From: Streptomyces caniscabiei
GTDB lineage: Bacteria > Actinomycetota > Actinomycetes > Streptomycetales > Streptomycetaceae
Length of the DNA: 64,000 nt
Direction: 5' to 3'
Assembly (NCBI RefSeq): GCF_014930365.1
Contig: NZ_JABXWI010000002.1
Coordinates: 558,001 to 622,000, forward strand
Shown here: piece by piece, positions 26,681 through 35,061 of the stretch
How the letters are laid out: the number at the start of each line of letters is the position of its first letter
Position numbering within the stretch: position 1 is the stretch's first letter
Program-made: the position numbers and the translations under genes
Notes under the pieces: model-generated
The model's input: only the letters and a program-made list of their open reading frames with translations
Told to the model about the DNA's origin: nothing
Databases searched by the model: none

Positions 26681-28510
26681 GTGTGCACCTCGCACGAACC
26701 GGGGCAGGAGTCTGCCCAGGCCCGCTCGGGCAGACGTAACTTCCTGCGCGCCACGGCCCTGCTGGGCGCGGCCGCCACCGTCTCGCTTCCCGCCGTGGCG
26801 CAGGCGGCGCCCGAGCGCCGGCGGCCCGATCCCACGAGCCGGCGTTTCACGCTGGCCGTCATGCCCGACACGCAGTACCTGTTCGACGGGCCGAGCATCG
26901 ACAAGGCGCCCGTCGAGGCGTCCCTGCGGTACCTCCTGGAACACGGTGAGGAGGAGAACATCGTGTTCCTGTCGCATCTCGGGGACCTCACCCAGAACGG
27001 CACCGCGCAGGAGATGGGGGCGATCGGTGCGGCCTTCCGGCTCCTGGACCGCCGGGGCGTCGGCTACAGCGTCCTCGCGGGCAACCACGACGTGCGCTCG
27101 TCCACCGACGACCAGCGGGGGCCGACCCCGTACCTGGACGTGTTCGGGCCCGACCGCTTCGAGGGTCGGCCGACCTTCGGGGGCGCCTCCCCGGACGGCT
27201 ACAACTCCTTCCACCTCTTCGAGGCGGGCGGCCGGCAGTGGATGGTGCTGGCCCTGGACTGGCGGCTCTCCGCGAAGGGCTTCGCCTGGGCGAAGGACGT
27301 CCTGGCCCGGCACCCGCAAACTCCGGTCGTGCTCACCACGCACGAGATCGTCGACGGCGACGACTCCCTCTCGGCGTACGGACAGCAGGTGTGGGACCGG
27401 CTGATCGAGGACCACGACCAGATCTTCCTCACCCTCAACGGGCACTACTGGCCGGCGGCGCGGGCGACCCGGAGGAACGCTGCCGACAACGATGTCCATC
27501 TGCACCTCACGAACTACCAGAACCGGTACTTCGGCGGCGCGGCGATGATCCGGCTCTACCGCTTCGACCTCGACCGGAACACCATCGACGTGGAGACGGT
27601 CTCGCCGTGGATCCTGGGCCGGGCGGCGAAGGGGCTCAACGAGCTGGAGCGGCAGGAGATCGAACTCTCCGGCGACGCCGACCGGTTCACGGTCGAGATC
27701 GACTTCGAGAAGCGGTTCTCCGGTTTCGCGCCGGTGCCCGCCCGTGCCGCCCGTCCGGCATCGAACATGCTGATACCCGGCACGGTCGCCTACTGGCGGT
27801 TCGACGGTCAGCAGGACGGGGCGAAGGTCGGCGGCACCGTCCCGGACCGCTCCGGACACGGCAACGACCTCACCCTCGTGACCGTCGGCGGCGGCAACCT
27901 GACCTGGTCCGCCGACCACCACCCGGACCAGCCGGGCCACGGCAGCCTGGAGTTCCACGGCGGCAAGCCCCCGCTGACGGGCGCCTATCTGCGCACGGTC
28001 GACGGGGCGCCCCTGAACTCGGCCACGTTCAGGGACGGTTACACCATCGAGGCGTTCTACCGGCTGCCCGCCGACTGGGATCCCTCGAAGCACGCCTGGG
28101 CGGGTCTGCTCGGCCGGACGGGCACGGGCGGCGCGGCCGGCAAGACCGCCGACGACCCGGACGAGCCGCTCGCCACGCTGTCGCTGTCGAACGACCGGGA
28201 GCCGCAGTGGGCGGTGCGCCCGCTCAACCAGCAGGGCATCGCGACCAACTGGGGTCAGGAGACCCCGCTGGAGACGTGGTGGCACCTCGCGGTCGTCAAC
28301 GACGGACGGCACACGACCCTCTATGTGCAGGGCTGCCCGGTCGTGCGCAACCCGAAGGCCCCGGCCGTCGGGCTCGCCTCGGTCGGGCTGCCCTGGATCC
28401 TCGGCGGCTACGAGTACGCCGGGAAGATCGACCAGATCCTGCACGGACGCCTCGGTGACGTCCGCATCGTCGAACGGGCACTGCCCGTCAAGTCGTTCAT
28501 GAACCACTGA
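26681..28510 (+). CDS. Tat-exported metallophosphoesterase with C-terminal LamG-like domain
   Basis: 609-aa secreted protein. The Tat signal has RRNFLRA at residues 18-24, a hydrophobic core and an AQAA cleavage site. The phosphoesterase domain (about 50-290) carries 'LAVMPDTQYLFDG', 'FLSHLGDLTQNGTAQE', 'YSVLAGNHDVRSS', 'VVLTTHEIVDGDDS' and 'FLTLNGHYWPAA'. The second half (about 365-609) is a concanavalin/LamG-like beta-sandwich: 'GTVAYWRFDGQQDG', 'VPDRSGHGNDLTL', 'EAFYRLPADWDPSK', 'ETWWHLAVVNDGRHTTLYVQ'. This combination suggests a phosphoesterase anchored to an extracellular glycan. The GTG start has GGAG. It is only 28 bp after the GH2 stop. Confidence 0.85.
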   Translation: MCTSHEPGQESAQARSGRRNFLRATALLGAAATVSLPAVAQAAPERRRPDPTSRRFTLAVMPDTQYLFDGPSIDKAPVEASLRYLLEHGEEENIVFLSHLGDLTQNGTAQEMGAIGAAFRLLDRRGVGYSVLAGNHDVRSSTDDQRGPTPYLDVFGPDRFEGRPTFGGASPDGYNSFHLFEAGGRQWMVLALDWRLSAKGFAWAKDVLARHPQTPVVLTTHEIVDGDDSLSAYGQQVWDRLIEDHDQIFLTLNGHYWPAARATRRNAADNDVHLHLTNYQNRYFGGAAMIRLYRFDLDRNTIDVETVSPWILGRAAKGLNELERQEIELSGDADRFTVEIDFEKRFSGFAPVPARAARPASNMLIPGTVAYWRFDGQQDGAKVGGTVPDRSGHGNDLTLVTVGGGNLTWSADHHPDQPGHGSLEFHGGKPPLTGAYLRTVDGAPLNSATFRDGYTIEAFYRLPADWDPSKHAWAGLLGRTGTGGAAGKTADDPDEPLATLSLSNDREPQWAVRPLNQQGIATNWGQETPLETWWHLAVVNDGRHTTLYVQGCPVVRNPKAPAVGLASVGLPWILGGYEYAGKIDQILHGRLGDVRIVERALPVKSFMNH

Positions 28511-28527
28511 GAGACGAGGGAACCACC

Positions 28528-30216
28528 ATGTCCGACCTGTCCGGCACACCCGAGCAGCCGCTGCCCGTCTGGGCCGATCCGTCCGTCTCCGCCGCCGACC
28601 TCGACGCGCAGGGGGTGTCGCGCCGTGGACTGCTGCGGGGCGCGGGCCTCTTCGGCGCCGCGTTCGCGATGGGCGCGACGGGCGCCCTGACGACCCCGGC
28701 CGCGGCCGCTTCCCGCCCGTACGGGGGCGAGGACCCGCGGCTCGCGTATCTCGTGGGCGACCACCACATCCACAGCGTCTACAGCCACGACGCCAAGTAC
28801 ACGTTCTCCCAACTGGCCGCCGCGGGCGCGAAGTACGGCCTCGACTGGATGGTGTTCACCGAGCACTCCAACTTCGGGCACGCCGACTTCGGGGCCGCGT
28901 TGGAGCACCGGGAGATCCTGCGGGCCCGCGCCGAGAACCCCCGCCAGCTGATCTTCCAGGGCCTGGAGTGGTACATCCCGGGCGCCGAGCACTGCACGGT
29001 CTTCACCACCCCCGGCCGGCACGAGGTCGACCTGCTCACCCGCTTCGAGAGCGCCTACGACGGCAAGCTGCTGGGCTACACGGACGGTTCCGTGGGCGGC
29101 GCGGACACCGCCCGCAACGAGGCGCACGCCGTCAAGGCCATCAAGTGGCTGGCAGAGCAGCGTCGTTCGGGTTACGTCGACGACGTGCTGGTGCTCGCCA
29201 ACCACCCCCTGCGGCTGGGCATCGACTCCCCGCACGAGCTGCGCAACTGGCGGGACGCCGCCCCCGAGATCATGATCGGCATGGAGGGCGCGCCCGGCGC
29301 CCAGGGCGCGGCCATCCCCGGCTGGCGGGGGACGACCTCGATCCGGGGCGAGTACGAGAACAAGCCCTCGGCCCAGTCCTGGCCGGGCTACCCGGTGGAG
29401 GCGTACCTCACGTACGGCGGATTCGACTGGTCGACGGCGACCGTGGGCGGGCTCTGGGACGCGATGCTGGCGGAGGGCCGGCTGTTCTCGATCACCACCA
29501 ACTCCGACGCCCACCGGATCGTCTTCGACACCTGGCGGAACGGCGACTGGCCGGCCGGGCAGACCTTCGACAGCACCGGCAAGCTGCCCGACCCGGTGAA
29601 CACCGACACCCCACAGCCCGGCAGCGACTTCTGGCCCGGCCAGTTCAGCCGCACCCACGTGGGCGTCACCCGCTACGGGTACCGCTCGGTGACGGCGGGC
29701 CTGCGCGCGGGCCGCGTCTGGGTCGACCACGGCCACCTTCTGGACGGCCTCGACGTCCGGGTCAAGCGCGACCGTGACCACGGCCGGGGCGTCACCCTGG
29801 GCGGCAGGCTGCGCGTCCGCAAGGGGGAGAAGCTCACGCTGACGGTGACCGTGACGACCGCATCCCGCGCCAACCCGCACGGGATCCTGCCGGAGTTGGC
29901 CCACGTGGACGTCGTCCGGGGTGGGGTGCGCGGTCCGGTGACCGACCGGGACGCCTGGAAGGCCCCGGACACGAGGGTCGTGCACACCAAGGACGTGAGC
30001 GGTCGCAAGGGCACGTACACCCTGCGCGTCCCGGTCACGGCGGGCGACGAGTCCTTCTACCTCCGCCTGCGCGGCAGCGACGGCAAGCGGAACGGGGCGG
30101 GTTACCTGGGCGCGTCCATCGATCCGCACGGCCCGATCCCCCACGAGCCGGGCAACGGCGACCCGTGGGAGGACACGTGGTTCTACTCGAACCCCGTTTT
30201 CGTGGACGTGAGTTGA
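28528..30216 (+). CDS. Tat-exported PHP-domain phosphoesterase
   Basis: 562-aa exported protein. The signal contains SRRGLLRGAGLFGAAF (twin arginines at about 31-32) preceded by a 30-residue hydrophilic leader. The PHP metal-binding motifs follow: 'YLVGDHHIHSVYSHDAKYT', 'WMVFTEHSNFGHADFG', and a late 'SITTNSDAHRIVFDTW'. PHP enzymes hydrolyse phosphomonoesters or phosphodiesters with two or three metals. The C-terminal 170 residues look like a beta-rich accessory region. It follows the LamG phosphoesterase by 17 bp and ends the operon. Confidence 0.8.
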   Translation: MSDLSGTPEQPLPVWADPSVSAADLDAQGVSRRGLLRGAGLFGAAFAMGATGALTTPAAAASRPYGGEDPRLAYLVGDHHIHSVYSHDAKYTFSQLAAAGAKYGLDWMVFTEHSNFGHADFGAALEHREILRARAENPRQLIFQGLEWYIPGAEHCTVFTTPGRHEVDLLTRFESAYDGKLLGYTDGSVGGADTARNEAHAVKAIKWLAEQRRSGYVDDVLVLANHPLRLGIDSPHELRNWRDAAPEIMIGMEGAPGAQGAAIPGWRGTTSIRGEYENKPSAQSWPGYPVEAYLTYGGFDWSTATVGGLWDAMLAEGRLFSITTNSDAHRIVFDTWRNGDWPAGQTFDSTGKLPDPVNTDTPQPGSDFWPGQFSRTHVGVTRYGYRSVTAGLRAGRVWVDHGHLLDGLDVRVKRDRDHGRGVTLGGRLRVRKGEKLTLTVTVTTASRANPHGILPELAHVDVVRGGVRGPVTDRDAWKAPDTRVVHTKDVSGRKGTYTLRVPVTAGDESFYLRLRGSDGKRNGAGYLGASIDPHGPIPHEPGNGDPWEDTWFYSNPVFVDVS

Positions 30217-30230
30217 GCGGCGGATGCTTC

Positions 30231-30435
30231 TAGGGCCCCTTCTGATGGATCTCCGTGGGAGAAGGAGCGGCGTCGTGGGGGTCCCTCCCGCTCGAGCGGA
30301 GCCGAGAGTGGGGGAGCGTGCGCTCGGCGTGCGGCGTGGAGGGCCTTGTGGCGGAGCCACCTGGCCCTTCGCGGCGTGCGGCGAGCGTGCGTGCCGGGCG
30401 CCGCGACGCCGCGGAGATCCATCAGAAGGGCCCTA
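30231..30435. repeat. 205-bp inverted-repeat element (MITE-like)
   Basis: The ends are inverted copies: TAGGGCCCCTTCTGATGGAT plus CTCCG (30231-30255) and the complement at 30412-30435, differing by one extra C. The interior holds CTCGAGCGGAGCCGAGAGTG, a motif I recognise from many Streptomyces intergenic regions. No coding capacity and no clear target-site duplication. It fills most of the 305-bp gap between two convergent operons. Confidence 0.7.
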
Positions 30436-30472
30436 CTGCCGAAGAATCTCCGACTCACGTCACTAGGGGCGC

Positions 30473-30513
30473 GGGGAACCGCGCGACCGGCCACGACGGA
30501 CGCGCGGTTCCCC
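30473..30513. terminator. Bidirectional terminator in a dispersed repeat copy
   Basis: Perfect 13-bp stem (GGGGAACCGCGCG at 30473-30485 with CGCGCGGTTCCCC at 30501-30513). Upstream bases GGGGCGCGGGGAAC and the loop GGCCACGACGG belong to the same repeat family as the copies near 12805 and 57090. Confidence 0.75.
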
Positions 30514-30521
30514 ACGAACCC

Positions 30522-30977
30522 TTACGCGTAGAAGCGGGACAGGCTCTGCAGCACGGCCGCCGGCTTCGGCGCCCCCTCGATCTCGATCGTCCCGTCGACG
30601 GTGATCTGGACACCGCCCGGCACGTCCTCCACCGAGGCGAGCTTGCCCACCAGGCGGATCTTCGACCCGACCTTGACCGGCGACGGGAACCGCACCTTGT
30701 TCAGGCCGTAGTTGACCTTCGTCGAGACGCCCTCGACGTCCAGCAGTTCGGTGAACAGGGGGATGAACAGCGAGAGGGTCAGGTACCCGTGGGCGATCGG
30801 CGCGCCGAAGGGGCCCTCGGCCGCCTTCTCGGGGTCGACGTGGATCCACTGGTGGTCCCCGGTCGCGTCGGCGAACGTGTCGATGCGCTCCTGGGTGACC
30901 TCGATCCACTCGCTGGCGCCGAGGTCGCTGCCGGCGAGCTTCTTGAGCTCGTCGATGCCGTTCACAGTGATGCTCAT
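30522..30977 (-). CDS. MaoC-like enoyl-CoA hydratase (couM-like)
   Basis: 151-aa hot-dog-fold hydratase. The hydratase-2 motif is 'FADATGDHQWIHVDPEKA' with catalytic Asp and His, continuing 'PFGAPIAHGYLTLSL'; this, the length and 'NYGLNKVRFPSPVKVGSKIR' are typical of single-domain (R)-specific MaoC enzymes. Its operon also encodes an acyl-CoA synthetase, an SDR and an ACMSD-type amidohydrolase, the same set as couM, couL, couN and couO in Rhodococcus. It would therefore add water across the double bond of a hydroxycinnamoyl-CoA. Last gene of the operon. Confidence 0.85.
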   Translation of the reverse strand: MSITVNGIDELKKLAGSDLGASEWIEVTQERIDTFADATGDHQWIHVDPEKAAEGPFGAPIAHGYLTLSLFIPLFTELLDVEGVSTKVNYGLNKVRFPSPVKVGSKIRLVGKLASVEDVPGGVQITVDGTIEIEGAPKPAAVLQSLSRFYA

Positions 30978-30992
30978 GAGGTGTTTCCTTAG

Positions 30993-32501
30993 CTAGGAGT
31001 CGGTGCCGTAGCGCTTGCGCACCCGGGCCTTGAGGAGCTTTCCGGAGGCGGTGCGCGGCAGTTCGTCCGCGATCACCACCGACTTCGGGATCTTGTACTT
31101 GGCGAGCCGCCCGGCCAGCGAGGCCAGTACCTCGTCGGCGTCCAGGGCGTGGCCCTCGCGGGGCACGACCACGGCGCGCGGCACCTCGCCCCACTTGTCG
31201 TCGGGGATGCCGATGACCGCGCACTCGACGATGTCGGGGTGGGCGAGGAGCTGGTCCTCGATCTCGGCGGGGTAGATGTTCTCGCCCCCGGAGATGATCA
31301 TGTCCTTGATGCGGTCGACGATGAAGACATAGCCGTCCTCGTCGATCCGGGCGGCGTCCCCGCTGCGGAACCAGCCGTCGGCGAAGACCGCGGCCGTCTC
31401 GTCGGGCAAACCCCAGTAGCCGGGCATGACATGAGGTCCGCGGACGACGACCTCGCCGGGCTCGTCGACGTCGACCGGGGTCATGTCGGGCCGTACGACC
31501 CGTACATCGCTGAAGAAGTGCGGGACACCCGCCGACCCGGCTTTGCTCACGGCGTGCTCGGCGTCGAGGAAGAGCGTGCCGGGGGCCGCCTCCGTCATGC
31601 CGTAGCCCTGGAGGAAGGTGAGCCCGCGCTCCTGGAACCTGGCGATGAGCGGGGTCGGCACCGGGGAGCCGCCGCAGGAGAGCATCCTGAGCGACGACAG
31701 GTCGGCGTCGGCCCAGCGCGGATGCCGGGCGATCTGGTCGAACATGGTCGGCACGCCGAACATGAAGGTGATGCGGTGCCGTTCGATCAGGTCGAAGGTG
31801 GTCTCCGGCACGAAGGCCTCGACCAGGACGCAGGTGCCGCCCTTGAGCAGCACGGGCAGGGTGAGCATGTTCAGCCCGGCCGTGTGGAACAACGGGGCGG
31901 AGACCAGGGCGCGTTCGTCGGTGATGATGTCCTGGTCGACGAGCACGTTGACGGCGTTCCAGATGATGTTGCCGTGGGTGAGCATCGCGCCCTTGGGGCG
32001 GCCCGTGGTCCCCGAGGTGTACATGATGATGCAGGTGTCGTCTGCGGTGACGGGCTGGTCGATCGGCTCGGCCTCGGCCCCCGCCAGCAGCGCCTCGTAC
32101 TCGGTGCCGGTCTCGACGAACGTGCGTACGTCGGTCTCGCCGCCCGGCAGTCCGGCGACGAGTCCGGTGAACCCGGCGCCGTACACCAGCGCCTTGGCCC
32201 CGGAGTCCGCCAGCTGGTAGGCGATCTCGGGGCCCGCGAGGCGGGTGTTGAGCGGGACGAAGACCGCGCCGAGGGTGCCGGCGGCGAACAGGGTCTCCAG
32301 GTACGAGGGGTGGTTGGGCCCCAGGTAGGCGATGCGGTCGCCGCGGCGTACGCCGGAGGCGCGCAGCGCGTGGGCGAGGCGGGTGGTGCGCTCGTACAGC
32401 TCCCCGTAGGTGAGGCGTGTGTCGCCGTGGATCAGCGCGGTGCGCTGCGGGGTCTTACGGGCCCGACGGGCGGGCCACGACCCCAGTCCCTCATTGCGCA
32501 T
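30993..32501 (-). CDS. Acyl-CoA synthetase, probable hydroxycinnamate-CoA ligase (couL-like)
   Basis: 502-aa ANL-superfamily enzyme activating a carboxylic acid through an acyl-AMP. The AMP-binding P-loop 'IIMYTSGTTGRPKGAMLTHG', the A5 motif 'FLQGYGMTEAAPG', the 'WFRSGDAARIDEDGYVFIVD' hinge and the C-terminal catalytic Lys in 'LPRTASGKLLKARVRKR' are all present. Fifteen bases separate it from the MaoC gene. By context the acid is p-coumarate, ferulate or a relative; sequence alone cannot separate this from medium-chain or aryl-acid ligases. Confidence 0.85.
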   Translation of the reverse strand: MRNEGLGSWPARRARKTPQRTALIHGDTRLTYGELYERTTRLAHALRASGVRRGDRIAYLGPNHPSYLETLFAAGTLGAVFVPLNTRLAGPEIAYQLADSGAKALVYGAGFTGLVAGLPGGETDVRTFVETGTEYEALLAGAEAEPIDQPVTADDTCIIMYTSGTTGRPKGAMLTHGNIIWNAVNVLVDQDIITDERALVSAPLFHTAGLNMLTLPVLLKGGTCVLVEAFVPETTFDLIERHRITFMFGVPTMFDQIARHPRWADADLSSLRMLSCGGSPVPTPLIARFQERGLTFLQGYGMTEAAPGTLFLDAEHAVSKAGSAGVPHFFSDVRVVRPDMTPVDVDEPGEVVVRGPHVMPGYWGLPDETAAVFADGWFRSGDAARIDEDGYVFIVDRIKDMIISGGENIYPAEIEDQLLAHPDIVECAVIGIPDDKWGEVPRAVVVPREGHALDADEVLASLAGRLAKYKIPKSVVIADELPRTASGKLLKARVRKRYGTDS

Positions 32502-32550
32502 GAGTGTGCCCCTGTCCGTCCTTGCACATGGGGAGGTCCATCTGCGTCCT

Positions 32551-33441
32551 CTACGGTTTCGTCAGGCCGAGCAAACGGGCGGCGTTCTCCTTGAGGATCT
32601 TCGGCTTCACCTCGTCCTTGATCGACAGCTTCTCGAAGTCGGCGAGCCAGCGGTCGGGGGTGAGGACGGGGTAGTCGGAGCCGAAGAGCACCTTGTCCTT
32701 CAGCAGGGTGTTCGCGTACTGCACGAGCTGCGGCGGGAAGTACTTCGGCGACCAGCCGGAGAGGTCGATGTGCACGCCCGGCTTGTGCGTGGCGACCGCC
32801 AGGGCCTCGTCCTGCCAGGGGAAGGACGGGTGCGCCAGGATGATCTTGAGGTGCGGGAAGTCGGCGGCCACGTCGTCCACGTGCAGCGGGTTGGAGTACT
32901 TCAGGCGGATGCCTCCGCCGCCGGGGACGCCCGCCCCGATGCCCGTCTGGCCGGTGTGGAAGAGGGCGATCGTGCCCGTCTCCTCGATGACCTCGTACAG
33001 CGCGTACGCCACCGCGCGGTCGTTGGGGAAGAAGCCCTGGACGCTGGGGTGGAACTTGAAGCCCTTGACCCCGTACTCCTCGACCAGGCGGCGGGCCTGC
33101 CTGACGCCGGCCTTGCCGCGGAAGGGGTCGATGGAGGCGAAGGGGATCAGCACGTCCGCGTTGGCGGCGGCCGCCTCGGCGACCTCCTCGTTGGGGACCG
33201 GCTCGGTGCCGGTCGCGGACTCGGCGTCCACCGTGAAGATCACGGCGGCCATCTTCCGCTCGCGGTAGTAGGCGGCCGTCTCCTCCAGGGTGGGCTTGCG
33301 CTTGCCCTCGACCTTGAAATAGGCGGAGGAGGCGTCGTGCAGCTCGTCGTCCAGCGATGACGTGCCCTTCTTCGAGGACACCTCCGCGTGGGTGTGGACG
33401 TCGATCGCGACGAGTTCCTCCACGTTCATGGCCTGGCTCAT
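32551..33441 (-). CDS. Amidohydrolase_2 (ACMSD-like) hydrolase (couO-like)
   Basis: 296-aa TIM-barrel metal hydrolase of the amidohydrolase_2 group. Metal ligands: HTH in 'ELVAIDVHTHAEVSS', the middle 'KGFKFHPSVQGFFPND' and 'TIALFHTGQTG', 'LKIILAHPSFPW', and the late Asp in 'VLFGSDYPVLTPDRW'. In the Rhodococcus coumarate pathway an enzyme of this family (CouO) performs the retro-Claisen hydrolysis of the beta-keto acyl-CoA, releasing the aromatic acid. Its ATG overlaps the SDR stop by one base (TGATG), so the two are coupled. Confidence 0.82.
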   Translation of the reverse strand: MSQAMNVEELVAIDVHTHAEVSSKKGTSSLDDELHDASSAYFKVEGKRKPTLEETAAYYRERKMAAVIFTVDAESATGTEPVPNEEVAEAAAANADVLIPFASIDPFRGKAGVRQARRLVEEYGVKGFKFHPSVQGFFPNDRAVAYALYEVIEETGTIALFHTGQTGIGAGVPGGGGIRLKYSNPLHVDDVAADFPHLKIILAHPSFPWQDEALAVATHKPGVHIDLSGWSPKYFPPQLVQYANTLLKDKVLFGSDYPVLTPDRWLADFEKLSIKDEVKPKILKENAARLLGLTKP

Positions 33442-34358
33442 CACGCCTCCGGGATCTTCGGGGCGGGGATGCCCACGGTCTGCGGTTCGGCGCCCAGCGA
33501 GGTCGGCCAGACGTCGGCGAGGGCCTCGGGGGTCCAGCCGCCGTTCGCGTACGCCGTCTTGATCTCCTGCGGATGCGACCAGAGTGCCACCTTGTCGCCG
33601 CCGATGCCGATGGCCTGGCCGGTGACACCGCGCGCCGCCTCGGAGGCGAGGAAGGGGACCAGGGCCGCGCAGTCCTCGGGGGTGCCGAAGCCCTCGCCCT
33701 TGCGCAGGAAGTCGGGGAACGGCTTGCCCTCGCGCAGGGCCTCCACGTACGGGGCGAAGACCGGGATGGTCTCGGTCATCGCGGTGGCGGCCACCGGGAC
33801 GATCGCGTTCACGGTGATGTTCGCGCGGCCCAGCTCCATCGCCCAGGTGCGGGCGAAGGCCGCGATGCCGGCCTTGGCCGCGGCGTAGTTGGTCTGGCCG
33901 AAGTTGCCGCGCTGGCCGGCCGGGGAGCCGACGAGGATCAGGGAGCCGCCCTCGCCCTGCTCGCGCATGCGGATCGCGGCGGCGCGGGCGCAGGTGAAGG
34001 TGCCCTTGAGATGGGTGGTGATCACCGCGTCGAAGTCGTCGTCGGACATCTTCCACAGCACCTTGTCGCGGAGGATGCCCGCGTTGGTGACGAGGATGTC
34101 GAGCCGCCCGAACTCCTCCACCGCGCGGCCCACCAGGCGGTCGGCCGCCTCGGTCGTGCCGACCGGGACCACCTCGGCGACGGCCTTGCCGCCGGCCTCG
34201 GTGATGGACTTCACGGCCGCCTCGGCCACGGCCTCGTCGATGTCGTTGACGACGACGGAGGCGCCGGCGGCGGCGAGGGCCTGTGCGTAGGCGAGGCCCA
34301 GGCCACGGCCACTGCCCGTGACGACGGCGACCTTGCCGGTGAGATCGATGCTGGGCAC
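33441..34358 (-). CDS. Short-chain dehydrogenase/reductase (couN-like)
   Basis: 305-aa SDR. Cofactor motif 'VAVVTGSGRGLGLAYAQALA' (TGxxxGxG), 'NDID' acidic selector favouring NAD(H), NAG in 'LVTNAGILRDKVL', catalytic Ser in 'LILVGSPAGQRG' and YxxxK in 'NYAAAKAGIAAF'. It has the extended C-terminus ('WSHPQEIKTAYANGGWTPEA') seen in peroxisomal-multifunctional-enzyme-type 3-hydroxyacyl-CoA dehydrogenases, fitting oxidation of the beta-hydroxy acyl-CoA made by the MaoC enzyme. GTG start with AAGGGACC. First gene of the operon, 80 bp from its promoter. Confidence 0.87.
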   Translation of the reverse strand: MPSIDLTGKVAVVTGSGRGLGLAYAQALAAAGASVVVNDIDEAVAEAAVKSITEAGGKAVAEVVPVGTTEAADRLVGRAVEEFGRLDILVTNAGILRDKVLWKMSDDDFDAVITTHLKGTFTCARAAAIRMREQGEGGSLILVGSPAGQRGNFGQTNYAAAKAGIAAFARTWAMELGRANITVNAIVPVAATAMTETIPVFAPYVEALREGKPFPDFLRKGEGFGTPEDCAALVPFLASEAARGVTGQAIGIGGDKVALWSHPQEIKTAYANGGWTPEALADVWPTSLGAEPQTVGIPAPKIPEA

Positions 34359-34437
34359 GAGTGGGGTCCCTTCGGTGGCGGAACGGCTTCGAGGTCGACG
34401 TGCGGCACCTCGATGTCGCAGTGCGGCTTCGAAATCG

Positions 34438-34475
34438 AAGTTAAGAGCAATAGTTGTTGACGTCAATAGTTGTTG
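34438..34475 (-). promoter_or_regulatory. cou-type operon promoter with overlapping MarR operator
   Basis: On the minus strand TTGACG (34466-34461), exactly 17 bp, then TAACTT (34443-34438): a near-consensus housekeeping promoter for the SDR-led operon. The -35 lies inside the perfect dyad TTGACGTCAA (34457-34466). A direct repeat CAATAGTTGTTG (34448-34459 and 34464-34475, period 16) overlaps it. A MarR repressor bound here would block the promoter and its own divergent start. Confidence 0.65.
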
Positions 34476-34631
34476 TTCCCTGGGCGTTGCGTCATGCTGG
34501 AGCGGTACGTTCGCGCCGCCCCGTCCGGGGCGCCGGCCTGATCCCGCAGGACAGGCCCTTGGACCAGGGAGCCCGCCATCACCCGCCAGCAGACACAGGA
34601 CGCCGCCTCGATCGACGCGCACGAGCCGTGG

Positions 34632-35057
34632 ATGCGCGGGCTGCACGCGGACACCGGCTATCTGCTGTACCGGCTGGGACTGCGGTCCGGGCAGCTGTTC
34701 AACTCCTCCCTCCAGGAGTCGGGCCTCCGGCTGCGGCACTACGCCCTGCTGCGCTTCCTCGCCACCTCCCCCGGCGCGCTCCAGCGCGAGCTGAGCGCCT
34801 CCCTCGGCTACGACCCGAGCGCGATCGTCGGGCTGGTGGACGACCTGGAGAAGCTGGGCTTCGCCGAGCGGCGCCCCTCCCCCGACGACCGCCGCAGCCG
34901 GATCGTCGAGCTCACCGAGGACGGCCGGTCCTTCCTCCGTGACACCGACGAGGCCGGACAGCGGGTCTCCGACGAACTGGTGGAGCCCCTCGACGCCGCC
35001 GAGCGCGAGACGCTCCATGTGCTGCTGCAGAAGATCGCCGAGGCCGGACTGGGGTGA
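34632..35057 (+). CDS. MarR-family regulator (couR-like)
   Basis: Winged-helix regulator, 141 aa from this ATG: 'LRHYALLRFLATSPGALQ', recognition region 'ELSASLGYDPSAIVGLVDDL' and wing 'RRPSPDDRRSRIVELTEDG'. MarR proteins of this context are released from DNA by aryl-CoA thioesters. The start is odd. This ATG has no ribosome site, while 54 bases upstream an in-frame ATC (34578) follows AGGGAG at ideal spacing and would give a normal-length protein beginning (M)TRQQTQDAASIDAHEPW. No ATG, GTG, TTG or CTG lies between. Either AUC is used or the start has mutated. Divergent from the operon it should control. Confidence 0.83.
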   Translation: MRGLHADTGYLLYRLGLRSGQLFNSSLQESGLRLRHYALLRFLATSPGALQRELSASLGYDPSAIVGLVDDLEKLGFAERRPSPDDRRSRIVELTEDGRSFLRDTDEAGQRVSDELVEPLDAAERETLHVLLQKIAEAGLG

Positions 35058-35061
35058 CACC

